Positions 1-11,202 of a DNA stretch of 64,000 nt are shown here, one piece after another; the stretch's first letter is position 1, and each line of letters opens with the position of its first letter. The stretch lies in assembly GCA_019044685.2 (NCBI GenBank), contig JAGTXX020000003.1:1116001-1180000 (forward strand). Direction: 5' to 3'. The position numbers and the translations under genes were made by a program. The stretch is from Nannochloris sp. 'desiccata' (Eukaryota > Chlorophyta > Trebouxiophyceae > Chlorellales > Chlorellaceae). Under the pieces are notes generated by a model. It ran no database searches, was not told the origin of the DNA, and was given only the letters and a program-made list of their open reading frames with translations.

Positions 1-333
1 AAAGATTGAGAGAGAAACGAGAGATGGAGCTGATAGAGTGTGTCGTACTTTGACTATCTAGACCGAGCATATCATATATCATCACCTTGACTAAATTCTG
101 ACAACAACAACGACAATAACAAGAACCGCTTGCACGGTGCCCTTTTTCTAACACTAGTACAGCCTTTCCGACCTTGTCTGACAACTTTGTATTGTATATG
201 ACGCATTACCAACTGCATTTTATGAATGTAAAAGTAGATAAAGTATCAATAAAGGGGGTAATTAATCAAGTACTACAGTAATAATAAGAATAATAATAAA
301 AAAAAAACCCTTTGGCCGCTGTACAGGCTTCTA
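1..333. other. Intergenic, left edge
   Basis: No coding exon is visible here. The stretch is AT-rich and ends in a run of A's just before the lipase stop codon on the minus strand, so it probably holds that gene's 3' UTR and flanking DNA. Confidence 0.5.
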
Positions 334-2049
334 CTACGAAGTTGTCATCTCTCCCAAAGCCATCATGCATGCCTGCTTATCAATAAAATGATCTGAAATT
401 ATACTCGAGGTCAGTCTAATACGACGTAATACAGGACTAGCTGGCTTTAACAACATTTGCACTGGTTGCTGTCCTTGTGGTTGGCTGGACAGCCACACAA
501 CCTTGCCAGGGACAAAAGGATTATATTTACTGTCTTCTTTCTTTTTCAATTCTTTCTTCTTCTTCTCTTCAATAGTACTATTATTTACTTCAGTGTCCTT
601 GTCGCTGTCTTCTTGGGCAGCGGTGCTAGCGCTTTCTGCCACTACTTTGGATCCTACAAGTCCAGCCAATTTATGCATCACCGCCAACGGGGCCGGCAGA
701 GCGTTCCCTTCTTTGTTCGCTTCTGCCTGCCAATCGAACTGAGCTACCTCTTGTAGGAAAGCAGAAAAAGGTCCGGCAGCCATCCGGGGTACTATATCAT
801 CAGCATGAACCATGGAAAGAACTACATCAGAGCATGCTTCTGCTAAGGGCAGATCTAGACAGGCAGGAGGTTCAAAAGCAAAACATTGTAACGTCGAATA
901 GTTAAACCCGTATTTTCTTTGTTTCAGATGTAGAGCTACTATACTTGCTACACCGGCACCTAAACTATGCCCAATGAGTGTCACTTTCATTCCAGAGTCG
1001 CGCAGCATGCACAGCATGGGGCCAAATTTTTCTACAAGAAATAACGCCGCTTTGGCCATTCCGGCATGTGCACTGACAACTGGAGTTGGGGTCGTACTTT
1101 CTTCCTCGCCTCCAAAGGCGACCCCAACCATGAGAAGGTCGGTGAACACGTCCTCAGGGGAATACGTGCCTCGAATGCAAAGAATAACCTCTCCAATATT
1201 TTTGCCATCCCCGCCAGTAGCACCACCGCTACTTTCCTCAATGACTGATGCTGTTCTAGAAGAACCTGAAGAATATGAAGTAGTAGACATTGCGAGGTAG
1301 TACGCAGGACAGCCTGACGTAATATCCGGTTCGTACTTTGCTGCCAATAAGCGAAACCCTCTCGTAATTAAAGCATCGCTAAGTACAGCATCGGTAGGAC
1401 AGTCGTAGGCAAACATTGCAAAGGGGCGCATTGCCCGCAGCGACTCCAACATGGATTCTGGAACAGGTTCCCCATCCGATAAATCATAATCTGACACGCT
1501 TGCGTTTTCAGAAGCGACGTAGAGGTAGTAGAGACGAGAGGTGAGCTCTTCTGGCCGGCAAAGTCCCGGCAAGGCCATAAGAGTTGAAATTTCTGGGTAA
1601 AGTTCCTGCATTTTAGTAGCTGTGACGACTAGTTCACGTAATACATGCCACGCTCCAGATGCAAATTGATCGCTGGATGGGGGCTCCCAGTCCCAAATGC
1701 TCTGGGTAGCGGCTGCAACAGCAGTACTGGCAGCAGAGCCTGCTGCTGTCATCGCCTCTTCAAGGGAAGTGTCCTTTTCTTTCATGGCATTGTTTCTATG
1801 GGATGCCTGGGCTGCATGGAAGAATGCCCAAACACCTCGTCCAATAATGCATGCAGTTGCTGCTTGGAGTCCTGTTGCTAGGGCGCGTTGAGTGCCGGCA
1901 GCACGGAGTAGCAATGCAGCCTCGGCGCCAAAAACAACCGATGCTCCATATTTGCTGAAAAGGAAGGCATATCCTTCTACGGTGGAGTATACAAGTTTTG
2001 CAGCGAGGTTGGAAACCCAAGATGCCGTGAAACGCACGATTGAAGCCAT
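334..2049 (-). CDS. Class 3 lipase, sn-1 diacylglycerol lipase-like
   Basis: Single-exon gene of 571 residues, probably an intracellular or membrane-associated lipase acting on acyl glycerols. The N-terminal ~90 residues are rich in hydrophobic and alanine stretches and may attach it to a membrane. The alpha/beta hydrolase core carries the nucleophile elbow GHSLGAG at about residue 360, a following hydrophobic helix, a likely acid in VHADDIVPRM, and a C-terminal histidine in the context IISDHF, as in plant and animal class 3 lipases. A lysine/glutamate-rich low-complexity segment (about residues 480-510) precedes the last part of the fold. The start at 2049 is the first ATG of the open frame. 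Family membership is read from motifs; the substrate is inferred. Confidence 0.85.
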   Translation of the reverse strand: MASIVRFTASWVSNLAAKLVYSTVEGYAFLFSKYGASVVFGAEAALLLRAAGTQRALATGLQAATACIIGRGVWAFFHAAQASHRNNAMKEKDTSLEEAMTAAGSAASTAVAAATQSIWDWEPPSSDQFASGAWHVLRELVVTATKMQELYPEISTLMALPGLCRPEELTSRLYYLYVASENASVSDYDLSDGEPVPESMLESLRAMRPFAMFAYDCPTDAVLSDALITRGFRLLAAKYEPDITSGCPAYYLAMSTTSYSSGSSRTASVIEESSGGATGGDGKNIGEVILCIRGTYSPEDVFTDLLMVGVAFGGEEESTTPTPVVSAHAGMAKAALFLVEKFGPMLCMLRDSGMKVTLIGHSLGAGVASIVALHLKQRKYGFNYSTLQCFAFEPPACLDLPLAEACSDVVLSMVHADDIVPRMAAGPFSAFLQEVAQFDWQAEANKEGNALPAPLAVMHKLAGLVGSKVVAESASTAAQEDSDKDTEVNNSTIEEKKKKELKKKEDSKYNPFVPGKVVWLSSQPQGQQPVQMLLKPASPVLRRIRLTSSIISDHFIDKQACMMALGEMTTS

Positions 2050-2761
2050 TTTCTAATTCAAAATGAAGATGTATTTAGGTTGCATCTGTAACTGTAGCAG
2101 TGATATCGTTCAGATTAACGTCTTGACAATACAGAAAATATAAAATGTGTATTAATAAGAGCTGAAATAATCAAAAGTTTTCATATGTCAACCAACACAA
2201 AAAATGGTGGCGCTGCGTTGCCATTTATGACTTCTCACATAAGAGGTACTTAAATTTATTTTATTTTAAAAAGAAGAAGACTTTTGTAACCAGGCATCGC
2301 TTTACCACTTTTCATCGCCCTTCGCTCTGGCTCGCGAGAGGATTCATTTTCTCTTAGCTAATAATCAGGAATCTCAATTGCCACCGTGGTCTGCTCACCG
2401 TTGATCCAGTAGGTTACATTGGTGGTTACACATGCTTGTGCAGCCGAGGATACGTCACCTTAAGCATGGCAGACCAATGACACGAACTCGAAGCCTTGTT
2501 TTCCTTATGTGTCGTTATCAAAATTGTGAATGACAGCAATTATTATTGAATAACAACAATCTTCTCAACTAGTTTGCCCGCTGGAGCACTCAGGACTTGG
2601 ATTAGTGCTTTCAAACATTCAGTAGAACCAGGTAGAGCAGCAAAATCAAGACTCGTTTTCAACACTAGCATCAGGTGGGGTTACATTGCTTACGATATGC
2701 TTATAAAGGCTCCTGACACAGGGACGCAATTAAAAAAAAAAAAAAAAACCCCCGTGGAGCT
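2050..2761. other. Intergenic between lipase and LD-like gene
   Basis: This 0.7-kb stretch holds the lipase promoter (minus strand) and the 3' UTR of the next minus-strand gene. A 17-nt A run with flanking C's lies near 2731-2751. A 90-codon plus-strand frame at 2574-2846 overlaps the end of the neighbouring CDS and has no recognisable product. No RNA gene was seen. Confidence 0.5.
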
Positions 2762-4303
2762 TCACCGAAAAAGTTGTTCAGCATCTGCTTTCTCCTTCAG
2801 ATTTGATATACTAGCAGGCTCCCCAGCAAGCTCACCATTACCATGATTATCATCAGAGACCTGAGGAAGCAAGCCACATTCTTGTACTAAATCTGCAATT
2901 TCTTCTGCTTTTCCCTCTGTTGCCGCTGCCACAGCAGCAGCAATGTTAAATACCTGCTCGGTATCAACTGTTGGTTTTTCTACAGCTGGAGCCTCTTTTT
3001 CTTCATTTATAAGAGCTGCAGTAAGCTCCTTTTCTTCTTTTCTTTCTACCACTGCCTCGCTAGGAGGTTCTACACTCTCAGGCAGCTCCTCCTCCTCCGC
3101 TTCTACACTCTCAGGCACCTCCTCCTCCGCTTCTACACTCTCAGGCACCTCCTCCTCCGCTTCTACACTCTCAGGCACCTCCTCCTCCTCCTCCTCCTCT
3201 ACTTGTTGCCGTTGCTGCTGCTGCGGTGGCTGTAGCACCTCCTGTTGCTGCTGTGCCACCTCATTAGCTTTGTTCAAAGTATCTTCCTCTGCCTGCACTG
3301 CCATCATCATCTCCTCAGGATATAACGCAAGCAGCTTTGTAGCAGCTTTCTTCACAGCAGGATGCGTTTCTCCTCCTCCTCCGTACGGGCCTCGAGGGTG
3401 CACTGTCCCTGTAACTAAATTTCTTAATAATTGCAACGTTTTAAAATGTATAAATTCTTTTTTAAAGCCTCCTAAATAGACCATCGCATGCAAAGCACGC
3501 ACCACCAACGTAATCTGTTTCCCTTTCATACCGCGGGACACGATTGTCTGCAAAGCTGTAGCTACATTGGCGTTGTTGCAGAGAAATAGGAAAGCGGCGG
3601 TGTCAGTGGTTGCTAGCAAGGCATCACACAGCTGCAATTGCCCAGTAAAGGTAGGGTCACCCAGTGAAGCAGTAAGCTGTGAAAATGCAGAGATATTTAC
3701 CGCAGATTGGAGGTCTTTGACTCCACCTTGGGGGTCTAAATAGGGAGCGAGCGTCGCTGCAGCATTGTGGCGAATTGTGGTGGCGGAAGAGACCAAATGT
3801 AAAGCAAGTCTTTCAGAATCGATGCGACTTGTTGGGATAGTTTCAACTTTCGTTACTGGTGGATGAGAGGGTAATGTGTACTGGACGACCTCGGTATGGA
3901 AGCCAGGAGTTTTACTTTTTGACTTATCTACGAGGACGTTGACGGATTGTTTCCAGCCGTTGAAGAAGTTGAGAACCTGGGTTCGTGTGCTCTTGACCTG
4001 GAGATTAATATAAAAATAGAAAATAGTTTTAAGGGGACAAAGGTCTGAGCCAGCGGGAATCATTGTGTATGTGAAGGTGAAGTAACCTACCTTTCTTGCG
4101 AGAGCTTCGATTTCATTTTCTGATAGCGTATCTTGTAATCCAAATACTTCTGTAAGGAGGGACTGAGCAGCAGAGTCCAGCTTGGTTTTTTTCTTCCTTG
4201 GGGGCAAGGTTGATTGATGTCGGGGAAGAGGATCGTCCTCGGTTGGAGCAGCTGGTCGCTTATCACCTACGCGAAGTTCTCCTGCAGTATCTACTCTGTT
4301 CAT
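2762..4303 (-). CDS. Homeodomain-like protein resembling LUMINIDEPENDENS
   Basis: Two exons, 4091-4303 and 2762-3997, giving 482 residues. The 93-bp intron (3998-4090; donor AAAG|GTAGGTT, acceptor CAG|GTCAAG) has no stop and keeps frame, so an unspliced reading would add 31 residues that break the domain. After splicing, residues ~55-95 form a compact helical homeobox-like unit (LSENEIEALARK followed by STRTQVLNFFNGWKQ), as in plant LUMINIDEPENDENS. A helical alpha-solenoid-like region follows (about 110-300). The C-terminal third is acidic and glutamine-rich, with four copies of a PESVEAEEE-type repeat. Expected role is nuclear RNA or chromatin regulation, known for LD in plants but inferred here. 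The homeodomain assignment is moderate; the rest is unassigned. Confidence 0.6.
   Translation of the reverse strand: MNRVDTAGELRVGDKRPAAPTEDDPLPRHQSTLPPRKKKTKLDSAAQSLLTEVFGLQDTLSENEIEALARKVGYFTFTYTMIPAGSDLCPLKTIFYFYINLQVKSTRTQVLNFFNGWKQSVNVLVDKSKSKTPGFHTEVVQYTLPSHPPVTKVETIPTSRIDSERLALHLVSSATTIRHNAAATLAPYLDPQGGVKDLQSAVNISAFSQLTASLGDPTFTGQLQLCDALLATTDTAAFLFLCNNANVATALQTIVSRGMKGKQITLVVRALHAMVYLGGFKKEFIHFKTLQLLRNLVTGTVHPRGPYGGGGETHPAVKKAATKLLALYPEEMMMAVQAEEDTLNKANEVAQQQQEVLQPPQQQQRQQVEEEEEEEVPESVEAEEEVPESVEAEEEVPESVEAEEEELPESVEPPSEAVVERKEEKELTAALINEEKEAPAVEKPTVDTEQVFNIAAAVAAATEGKAEEIADLVQECGLLPQVSDDNHGNGELAGEPASISNLKEKADAEQLFR
3068..3193. repeat. 30-bp coding tandem repeat (PESVEAEEE units)
   Basis: Four near-identical copies of a ~30-bp unit begin at about 3068, 3101, 3131 and 3161; the first is 33 bp. 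In the minus-strand gene they encode repeated acidic PESVEAEEE decapeptides, followed by GAG-rich codons. The near identity of the units suggests recent expansion and likely length polymorphism. Confidence 0.85.
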
Positions 4304-5621
4304 TGGTACGATGTTAAATTACTAAGCTGTTATGCATCTGGAAAATTTTAAAAGTAAATCTTGATCCGAATGGTTTTCGCTAGTTTACTCAATCAATTTC
4401 CATCGATAGGATTGACCTCTAGTGTGCATAGCATGCTCCTTTTGAGGATTGATTTTGTATGCATGGCATCTTGCTCATTTCCAAGTTTCTTCTTTTTCCA
4501 GAAAAAAAACCCTAAAGCAAGCCTTAGAGCATCTGGATTTTATAATTCTGCGGCTTTTTGTTCGCTAACGGACCTGTATAAACAGAATGCACTTGTGCTT
4601 TTTTACTGTGACGCAAGCTTGTTCTTTTCTGAGACTTTCTCCATTGCCGCAGAAAAGCACAGGGCGAGAGCACTGGTGCAAAATTGTACCTGTCGGCGTC
4701 GGGAAAGCAAGCGGAGCACAATGCCTGAACCTGCTTTTATTTTTGCCCCTTAAACTGCAGCTCTCTCCGTCTGCATTCAATAGCTTGTCTCTGTCGTCTG
4801 TGATACTCATAATCATGCACTTACAATCAAGTAAAATAAAAGGGAAACGCTCTAAAATTACTAGAAACTCAGAGAGAGTGGCCACGTCAACAAGACGGAC
4901 CCTTGGAAGATTGATAAAGAGGAAAAGGTAAGAAAGTGCAGGAAAGGTAATGCGCGCTGAGGAATCTATTCTTACGATTATTAGCCGGGCGATAGCGACA
5001 AACGATATAATTGAGCAAAGGAATAAAACGGATTGGGCAAGATAAAATTTGATACTGAAAGAGGGTTCGAAAGACAACAGAATTAGATTTCAGAAAAGAA
5101 GACCCAAGACGTATTTTATTTGTAGTAAAATTAAACTGCAGATCCACAAAGGAACACTGCACAGAGGGTGAGTGACCTATCGATCTAGAAACGAAGAATG
5201 GAATGAATTGTTGGTGAATAATAGTAGAGAATAGACTCTAAGAAAAGAGATAGTGTACACACAAAAAACAAGAAAAAGAGCTAGTGAAAAAAACACAGAG
5301 AGAGAGCGCTCGGTGCGACATATTATTATATTGTTCTTTTACGTAGAGAGATTAAAATAAACTATATTGCCAGCGTTAATCCTTTATTTGCTTGAGAAAA
5401 TGAAAAAATGTATAGGTATACTCTCCACAATATTGATATAAAAATATAATTAGTAGCACGATCGTATCTGTCGGGTAGATGTTTCTTGCAAAAGAAAATA
5501 TAAGATGGTATTTTTTCCAGATAGACGCTTGGGAGAACTGGGAAGGGTAGAACGGCGTAAGTACGTAGAGTAGAGTACGCAGGCAGGCAAAATATAAGAA
5601 ATATCACCTTTTCTTGCCCTG
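4304..5621. other. 1.3-kb gene-poor interval
   Basis: This lies between the start of the LD-like gene and the stop of the aminopeptidase gene, both on the minus strand. It should contain the promoter of the former and the 3' UTR of the latter. Several frames of 60-170 codons overlap each other on both strands (for example minus 4565-5077), but none shows a recognisable domain or splice partner. The right part is purine-rich. I see no supported gene here. Confidence 0.45.
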
Positions 5622-8600
5622 CTATTGCTTCCGTGCTTGCCAATCTTCAAGGTATGCACACATTTGTTGCTGCGTCCTTGCCGCATTATTTTTAGCAAGC
5701 AGCGCTTTCCCCTTCATTCTACCAACTATAGTAGGGGAACATTGCTGCGCTCTACCATTGATAATCTTTTCTAAAGCATTGACTTGTGCCATATTGGTTG
5801 GTGCAGCCAGAAAAGCCATTATATTAAGCGTTCCACACGCATTGACGGTACCCATAGCCTCCCACAGGTCCCCACTTTCCAAATCATCTACGAGCTCAAC
5901 ATACGCACTGGTCGACCGTCTTGCAATATTCGAAAGCACCCAAGGACGGTACAGATTCGTCAAAAAACCTTTCCTTTCAGCCACAGTGTAGACATTGGTA
6001 AATGTAGGACGGCTAAGATTGGGGGTGAAGCCGACCACAGCACGAGGATTACCCGTGGCAGCTAAAGCATTAAGGCACCGGACACCTTCTGAAATTGACT
6101 CATGGTAATGGTAGCATTCATTTAAGGCTTGAACGATACCTGTAGAGATGTCTGTGAATGGCGCTTCTTCTCCAGCAATGGTAGCTTGGGTTTGAGCTAA
6201 AGAGGTGGCAGCATAAGAGCCCTCGAGGCCAGTGCGGCAACCGGGGGGCATGGCAGCAGCTAGAGCGTAGATACCTGGGAGTAAATCGACTGGAACTGAG
6301 GTAGTGCTCGTGGCGGCAGTAGATGTAGACCCGGCATTAATGTAATCTTTCCATAAAGGGGTCGACGGGAGCAGAGCACAGAGCTCTGCTTGGAGCTCAA
6401 GGTCACCGTTGATGTACTCGGTAGGAGCTGGGGCAGCTATGGGAGCAGGTGCTTTAGTTTCAGGCGATTCTGCTGCTTGATCATCTTCAGCTGGAGCAGG
6501 GGCTGGAGCTAAACCTTCTTCAGCATCCTCAAGCGCTGCTGCCGGGCCCGGGGCGGTTGCTGGCACTCCAGCAGTTGCTTCTTCCTCTTCTTCAGTCTGC
6601 AGCAAACTTCTTCTCTTTCTTCCACCAAAATCACCACCCCCAGCATCTGGTGCTCCATTCACAGCATTAGGAGGAACATATGCAGCAGACAATAGCAAGG
6701 GGGAGACCACTAGCCGTGCAAGAAACGCTTCCCTGGTACCATCAACGCCAATTGTAGCATTCGTTCCAGCGTCAAAGGGCTTTAACGCAGCTTGTAAAAT
6801 AGCTTGAGAGTACGGTCTTAACATTTCTGACTGGAATTCATCCATAATTGCTGCACACGTGACATTCTCAGCTGCAAAGCCTTCCAACACCTCCATCACC
6901 TCGACCGCGGTATGGAGCAATAAGTACTGTCCAAGACCTGTAGAAGCCACAGGAGCACGTATTACTGCTTCAACCATACGCATAGTTTGCTCTACACTAT
7001 ATGTCCCATCTTGACTAAAAACAGCAGCATCGGTGAGCACGCCGCTTGTTTCTAAGAGATCGCCAGCAGCAGCACAGCAATAATTATCACTCCCCGCCAG
7101 CACATCAGTGGTATCCCTTTCAGCTGGGCAGGCTACCATTTCTCCTACTTCAGCCACGAGATTATCAAAATGCACATCTGTGTATACTGCACGCCATAAT
7201 CTAGCTGCGTGCTGATTCAATACCCAGCTATCGGCAGCAACAGGGCCATAATCAATCGGACCCGCAACAGTGGAGACAGCAAATGATTTATTTGCAGCGC
7301 AGTCTGTTAAATTATGCATGACAATCACGTTAGTAAACTTGTCTGGGCTCTCACACGCGGTATTAATACGTAATTTCTGGTCTTCACTGAGATTGTACGC
7401 GTCAGCTTCCTCTGGAGTAAAATTGTACGCACAGTACCGTGTTTGATTCGTACCAATGTTGGTCAAAGTTTCAAGATAGTCTGCAGGGTTGATGGTACCT
7501 GGTTTACGAGTATCCAAAAGAGGGTATGCAGGGGAATATACCCAAGTTATTAAAGAAGGATCCCCTTCAATATTGAATGCTCTTTCTTTTTGCAAGTCAC
7601 CTCGCGTCGACCGGAGCTGTTCTGTTTTGAGATAAAGACCTCCAGCCCAGTTCATAACCTCAATTTCTTTCCCAGGACCGACACGTTCCCTATATACAGG
7701 TCCGTACAACTCTAGTGCAGTGTAAAAGATGTCAGAAAAGACCATGGAGCCGTATTGATACTCTGCAAGTAGTTGATTGAGGGTTGGTTTCCAAAACTGG
7801 CCCAACGGACCCATAAGTTGATTCAACGCATACCGAAGCATGAAATAGATTGAAGCACCTTTCGCATATACATTTCGTTCCACTGTTACGTCGTTAAGCT
7901 CAAAATCAGAAGCAGGAGATGCTGCCGGCGTTAATGAATCACTTGAAAGTACCATTGCTGTTGAGAGAGGACCCTCGTGGGCAGAACGAGCATCTCCACC
8001 TGGAGCAACTACTTTATACCGTAATACATCAGCAGATAACTCTGGAGCAGCATATTGCATGCAATCGTACTCTACCTCGGAGGCGAGACCTTCATTAACT
8101 AATAGCTGAGTCCAAGTAGCACATGTCGCCAAGTTTCCCCACCACTGGTGAGCAACTTCATGGCAAACGACAGAAGCAACGCGGACGAGTCCATATGCAC
8201 CGGACGTAGTAGCATTGTATAGTGCACGGCCTTCATCAAAAATGAGTAAACCCCAATTTTCCATTGCAAAAGCTTTTCCCGGAAAGGCAACAAAATCATA
8301 TGTCTTAATTGGCTGGGTAACGCTCGTATACTCTTTAGTATAATATTCAAAAGCTTTGTATCCAATGCGTACAGCTTCAGCCATGGATTCTTCTTTGCCA
8401 GGCACAGCCCATCCTCTAATTTTATAGGCACTCCCGGGAGGAGCTGTTACTCCTTGTACTTGTCTAAGATCACCGGCAGTGATGGCAACCAAATAGGTAG
8501 ACATAATAGGTGTAGGTTCAAACTCTACAGTGACGTAATTACCATCAGCAGACACAGTTCTAGAAGCTGCTTCCATATTTCCTAGAATGACGGGAGCTTC

Positions 8601-9747
8601 CTCAATTGGCGCTGTTACTTTGGTAATAAAACGAGCTTTGATAGCTGGCATATCGTAGCAAGGGAACAATCTACGAGCACCTGTGCGTTCTAATTGAGTA
8701 CCTACAAGGGTTTTGGCAGTACAGCCTGCATCAGTGCAATGGGAGATAGGAGCTGAGCAGTGTAAGCCAGTCACATTGGGGGCGATACCAACTACTCCAG
8801 AGTACTTGAAGTCTACTTTAGGCTTGGTTCTCTCCTCTAAAATAATGCCTGCAGAGTTGAGATCGATCGCCACAAGATCTATATCTTCGCTGCCTCGAAT
8901 TGGCTCTTTCATCACTCGTGTGATCACATTATTGCAATCCTCGGTGGTGCTGCAAATAGAGGTAGGTCCCTCATCTCCTTCAGTTGCGACTGATATTTCA
9001 CTAAACGTCAGGTTATTCGCATGTAACACGAGACAACTCGTGCTTTGAGATACGTTGAAGGTGATGGCAGAGCGTCCATTAAAAACAGGATCGGCGGCGG
9101 GCACGGTTAACATATCAAACTTCATAAGTTTGAAGAGCTCAGGCTGTAGATCAACGTTGATTTCGTAGAGATCAGGGACTAGATATTCCCAGAAATTGCC
9201 TGGAAGTTAGTGAAGGGGATGATGTTAGGTGTGCAGAGGTCAAAAATCTTTTTTTCAAAATGTGGAAGGGGCGAGGGAAGGACTGGATGGGAAATAACTT
9301 AATTAACTAATATAGCAAGATATGAAAAAACAACGCCGCCAATGCAGTGTGTCTAGCCATCCGCGACATTAGACGTACCTTGTGCTATATCCTTGCAATT
9401 GGCAGAAAGAGCCTTTCCTAAATTATCCGAACTGCTCCCACTAGGTTCGATGCCGAAAATGAGGCCAAAGACGAGAGCAGCAACAACAACGAGGCCAGCT
9501 ACTGACCCTAAGATAGCCTTCTTGCTTGGTCGCCACTGCTGAGCGCTTTGTTGCCTGCAAAAAGTCGTAGAAATGAGCATAACATGAAGTACCCAATGGA
9601 AGTTACAATTACGAAATGGGAAATAATGAGTGCAGATTCTGGAACTTGCCCTTCAAAATTAGTTCCATTGAGTTTGTAGTCAAAAGGAACTTCATTAGAA
9701 AGCGGCACCCCAGCATTCAGCGGTGCCTCAACGTCCATTACTCTCAT
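5622..9747 (-). CDS. M1 family aminopeptidase, type II membrane protein
   Basis: Three exons: 9650-9747, 9379-9554 and 5622-9199, giving 1283 residues. The first intron (9555-9649) has the donor GG|GCAAGT, so it is a GC-AG intron; the second (9200-9378) is GT-AG. The assembled N-terminus has a short cytosolic tail, a basic stretch and one hydrophobic helix (about residues 46-68), a signal anchor like that of aminopeptidase N. The catalytic zinc site is HEVAHQWWGN at ~438 with the third ligand E in NEGLAS 18 residues later; the AMENW exopeptidase motif is at ~404. An Ala/Pro/Glu-rich segment (~955-1015) interrupts the C-terminal helical domain. The start is the first in-frame ATG of exon 1 (another follows three codons later). 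It removes N-terminal residues from peptides; the exact substrate is unknown. Confidence 0.88.
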
Positions 9748-10043
9748 CGAATTTATCTTATTTATATCTTTACCAGCATTTTGAAGGCCACCAATCACTG
9801 CGCTTTACCCATTCGCCATTTTACTTTCAGATAGGCTTTCAATAATGTTAATATCGATAATAATGTACCAGGTTAGATTTAGCCATTTAAAGTATTGTGC
9901 GTCACATGGTGGTCCCTTCAAACGGCTATCACTTGATTTTATGGCCTATGATGCATTAAATATTTACACATTGTCATCAAAATTTGCAGTGCCCAATTAG
10001 TGAGCTGCGAAGGCTAATTGAACACGCTTCGCTTAGGTTATAA
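9748..10043. promoter_or_regulatory. Divergent promoter region, aminopeptidase / ClpP
   Basis: These 296 bp separate two head-to-head start codons and must contain both promoters. No clear TATA box or repeated element is visible. The minus-strand aminopeptidase frame continues open a short way upstream of its first ATG. Confidence 0.5.
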
Positions 10044-10833
10044 ATGATCGCATCATCATTTCTTCGCAGAGGAAAAACTCCTCTCCTCCAGCAAATCCGA
10101 GCATACGGATTGGTGCCAATGGTAATTGAGTCTACTAGCAGGGGTGAAAGGGGACTCGATATCTATTCGCGCCTCTTGCGCGAGAGAATAGTGTGTTTAA
10201 ATGGCCCAATCGAAGATAACAGTGCCAATCTTGTCGTCGCTCAGCTCTTATTTTTAGAATCTGAAAACCCAGAGAAACCGGTACGCAAAAACCCTTCCTT
10301 ATTGGGGTTCTACTCTAAACTACTTAATTTCGTCTCGTCGCCGACCCACCCGCCTGTTCACTCACTGTCCTATCTTCCCCTCTTTTAAAATTAATTAATC
10401 GTTACAGATTAGCATGTATATCAACTCTCCTGGGGGTGTAGTTACATCTGGAATGGCTATCTACGACACCATGCAGTACATTAAATGCCCTGTCTCAACT
10501 CTCGCAGTCGGACAAGCAGCCTCCATGGCCTCGTTGCTCCTCGCAGCAGGTGCTCCAGGCCATCGCCGTTCTTTACCTCACTCTAGAATCATGCTGCACC
10601 AACCTTCTGGTGGGGCACAAGGCCAGGCCTCTGATATTGAGATTCAAGCGAGAGAAATTCTGAAAATGAGGGATGTGTTGAATGGCCTTTACAATTATCA
10701 CACTTCACAACCAGTTGATAGAATCTCTCAAGCCTTGGAGAGAGATTTTTTTATGAATGCTGAAGAGGCCAAAGACTTTGGAATCGTGGATGAAGTGATT
10801 CAAACACGTCCTGAAACTCCAGAGAGCTTTTAA
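10044..10833 (+). CDS. clpP: ATP-dependent Clp protease proteolytic subunit (probably mitochondrial)
   Basis: Two exons, 10044-10280 and 10408-10833, encode 220 residues. The 127-bp intron (donor CCG|GTACGC, acceptor TTACAG|ATT) is phase 0 and joins the text NPEKP to [10 protein letters not shown] exactly as in ClpP. The catalytic serine lies in VGQAASMAS, the histidine in [11 protein letters not shown] and the aspartate in [12 protein letters not shown]. The first ~22 residues ([15 protein letters not shown]...) are basic and hydroxylated, like a mitochondrial presequence; nuclear coding and lack of plastid ClpR-type changes suggest the mitochondrial isoform. ClpP forms tetradecamers fed by ClpX-type unfoldases. 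Length matches the family. Confidence 0.93.
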
Positions 10834-11202
10834 TTTATGTTTCTTTGGAGACAGGCGGCATTTTCTTTTAAGAAACAATTTTTTTTACCCATCCTCTTTC
10901 TGTCTCCAATTTTGCTTTTTGTACTATTCCTTACCATTACCACCACTACTAACTGTACGTATCGAATATTACCGTCAACTAACTAGAATTAACCCAAAGC
11001 CCTGTTTTAAACTTCCATTAATACAAAAATGAATCAAAAATTGTGTTCCAATAGGAATAAACACAAATTGTAAATGTATTTGATACACATAAATCCTACA
11101 CAGCTTGCTGCGTCACTCCTGCTTGCTGTTTTCTTCGGTGCTAAATCTGAAAGACAAAATAAACCAACTACAGCTAATGCTAATCTTCACAAATATCTTA
11201 GC
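10834..11202. other. Convergent 3' region, ClpP / CRY-DASH
   Basis: The 3' UTRs of ClpP (plus) and CRY-DASH (minus) meet here. A TGTAA, the usual chlorophyte poly(A) signal, occurs near 11068 on the plus strand. Nothing else is apparent. Confidence 0.45.

Noticed and set aside
2943..3479. 178-codon Ser/Cys-rich plus-strand frame
   Set aside because: It is the antisense reading of the repeat region of the LD-like gene; its composition simply mirrors the acidic/Gln repeats.
4565..5077. 170-codon minus-strand frame in the 1.3-kb gap
   Set aside because: No recognisable domain, overlaps other random frames, and no supporting splice or promoter signal.
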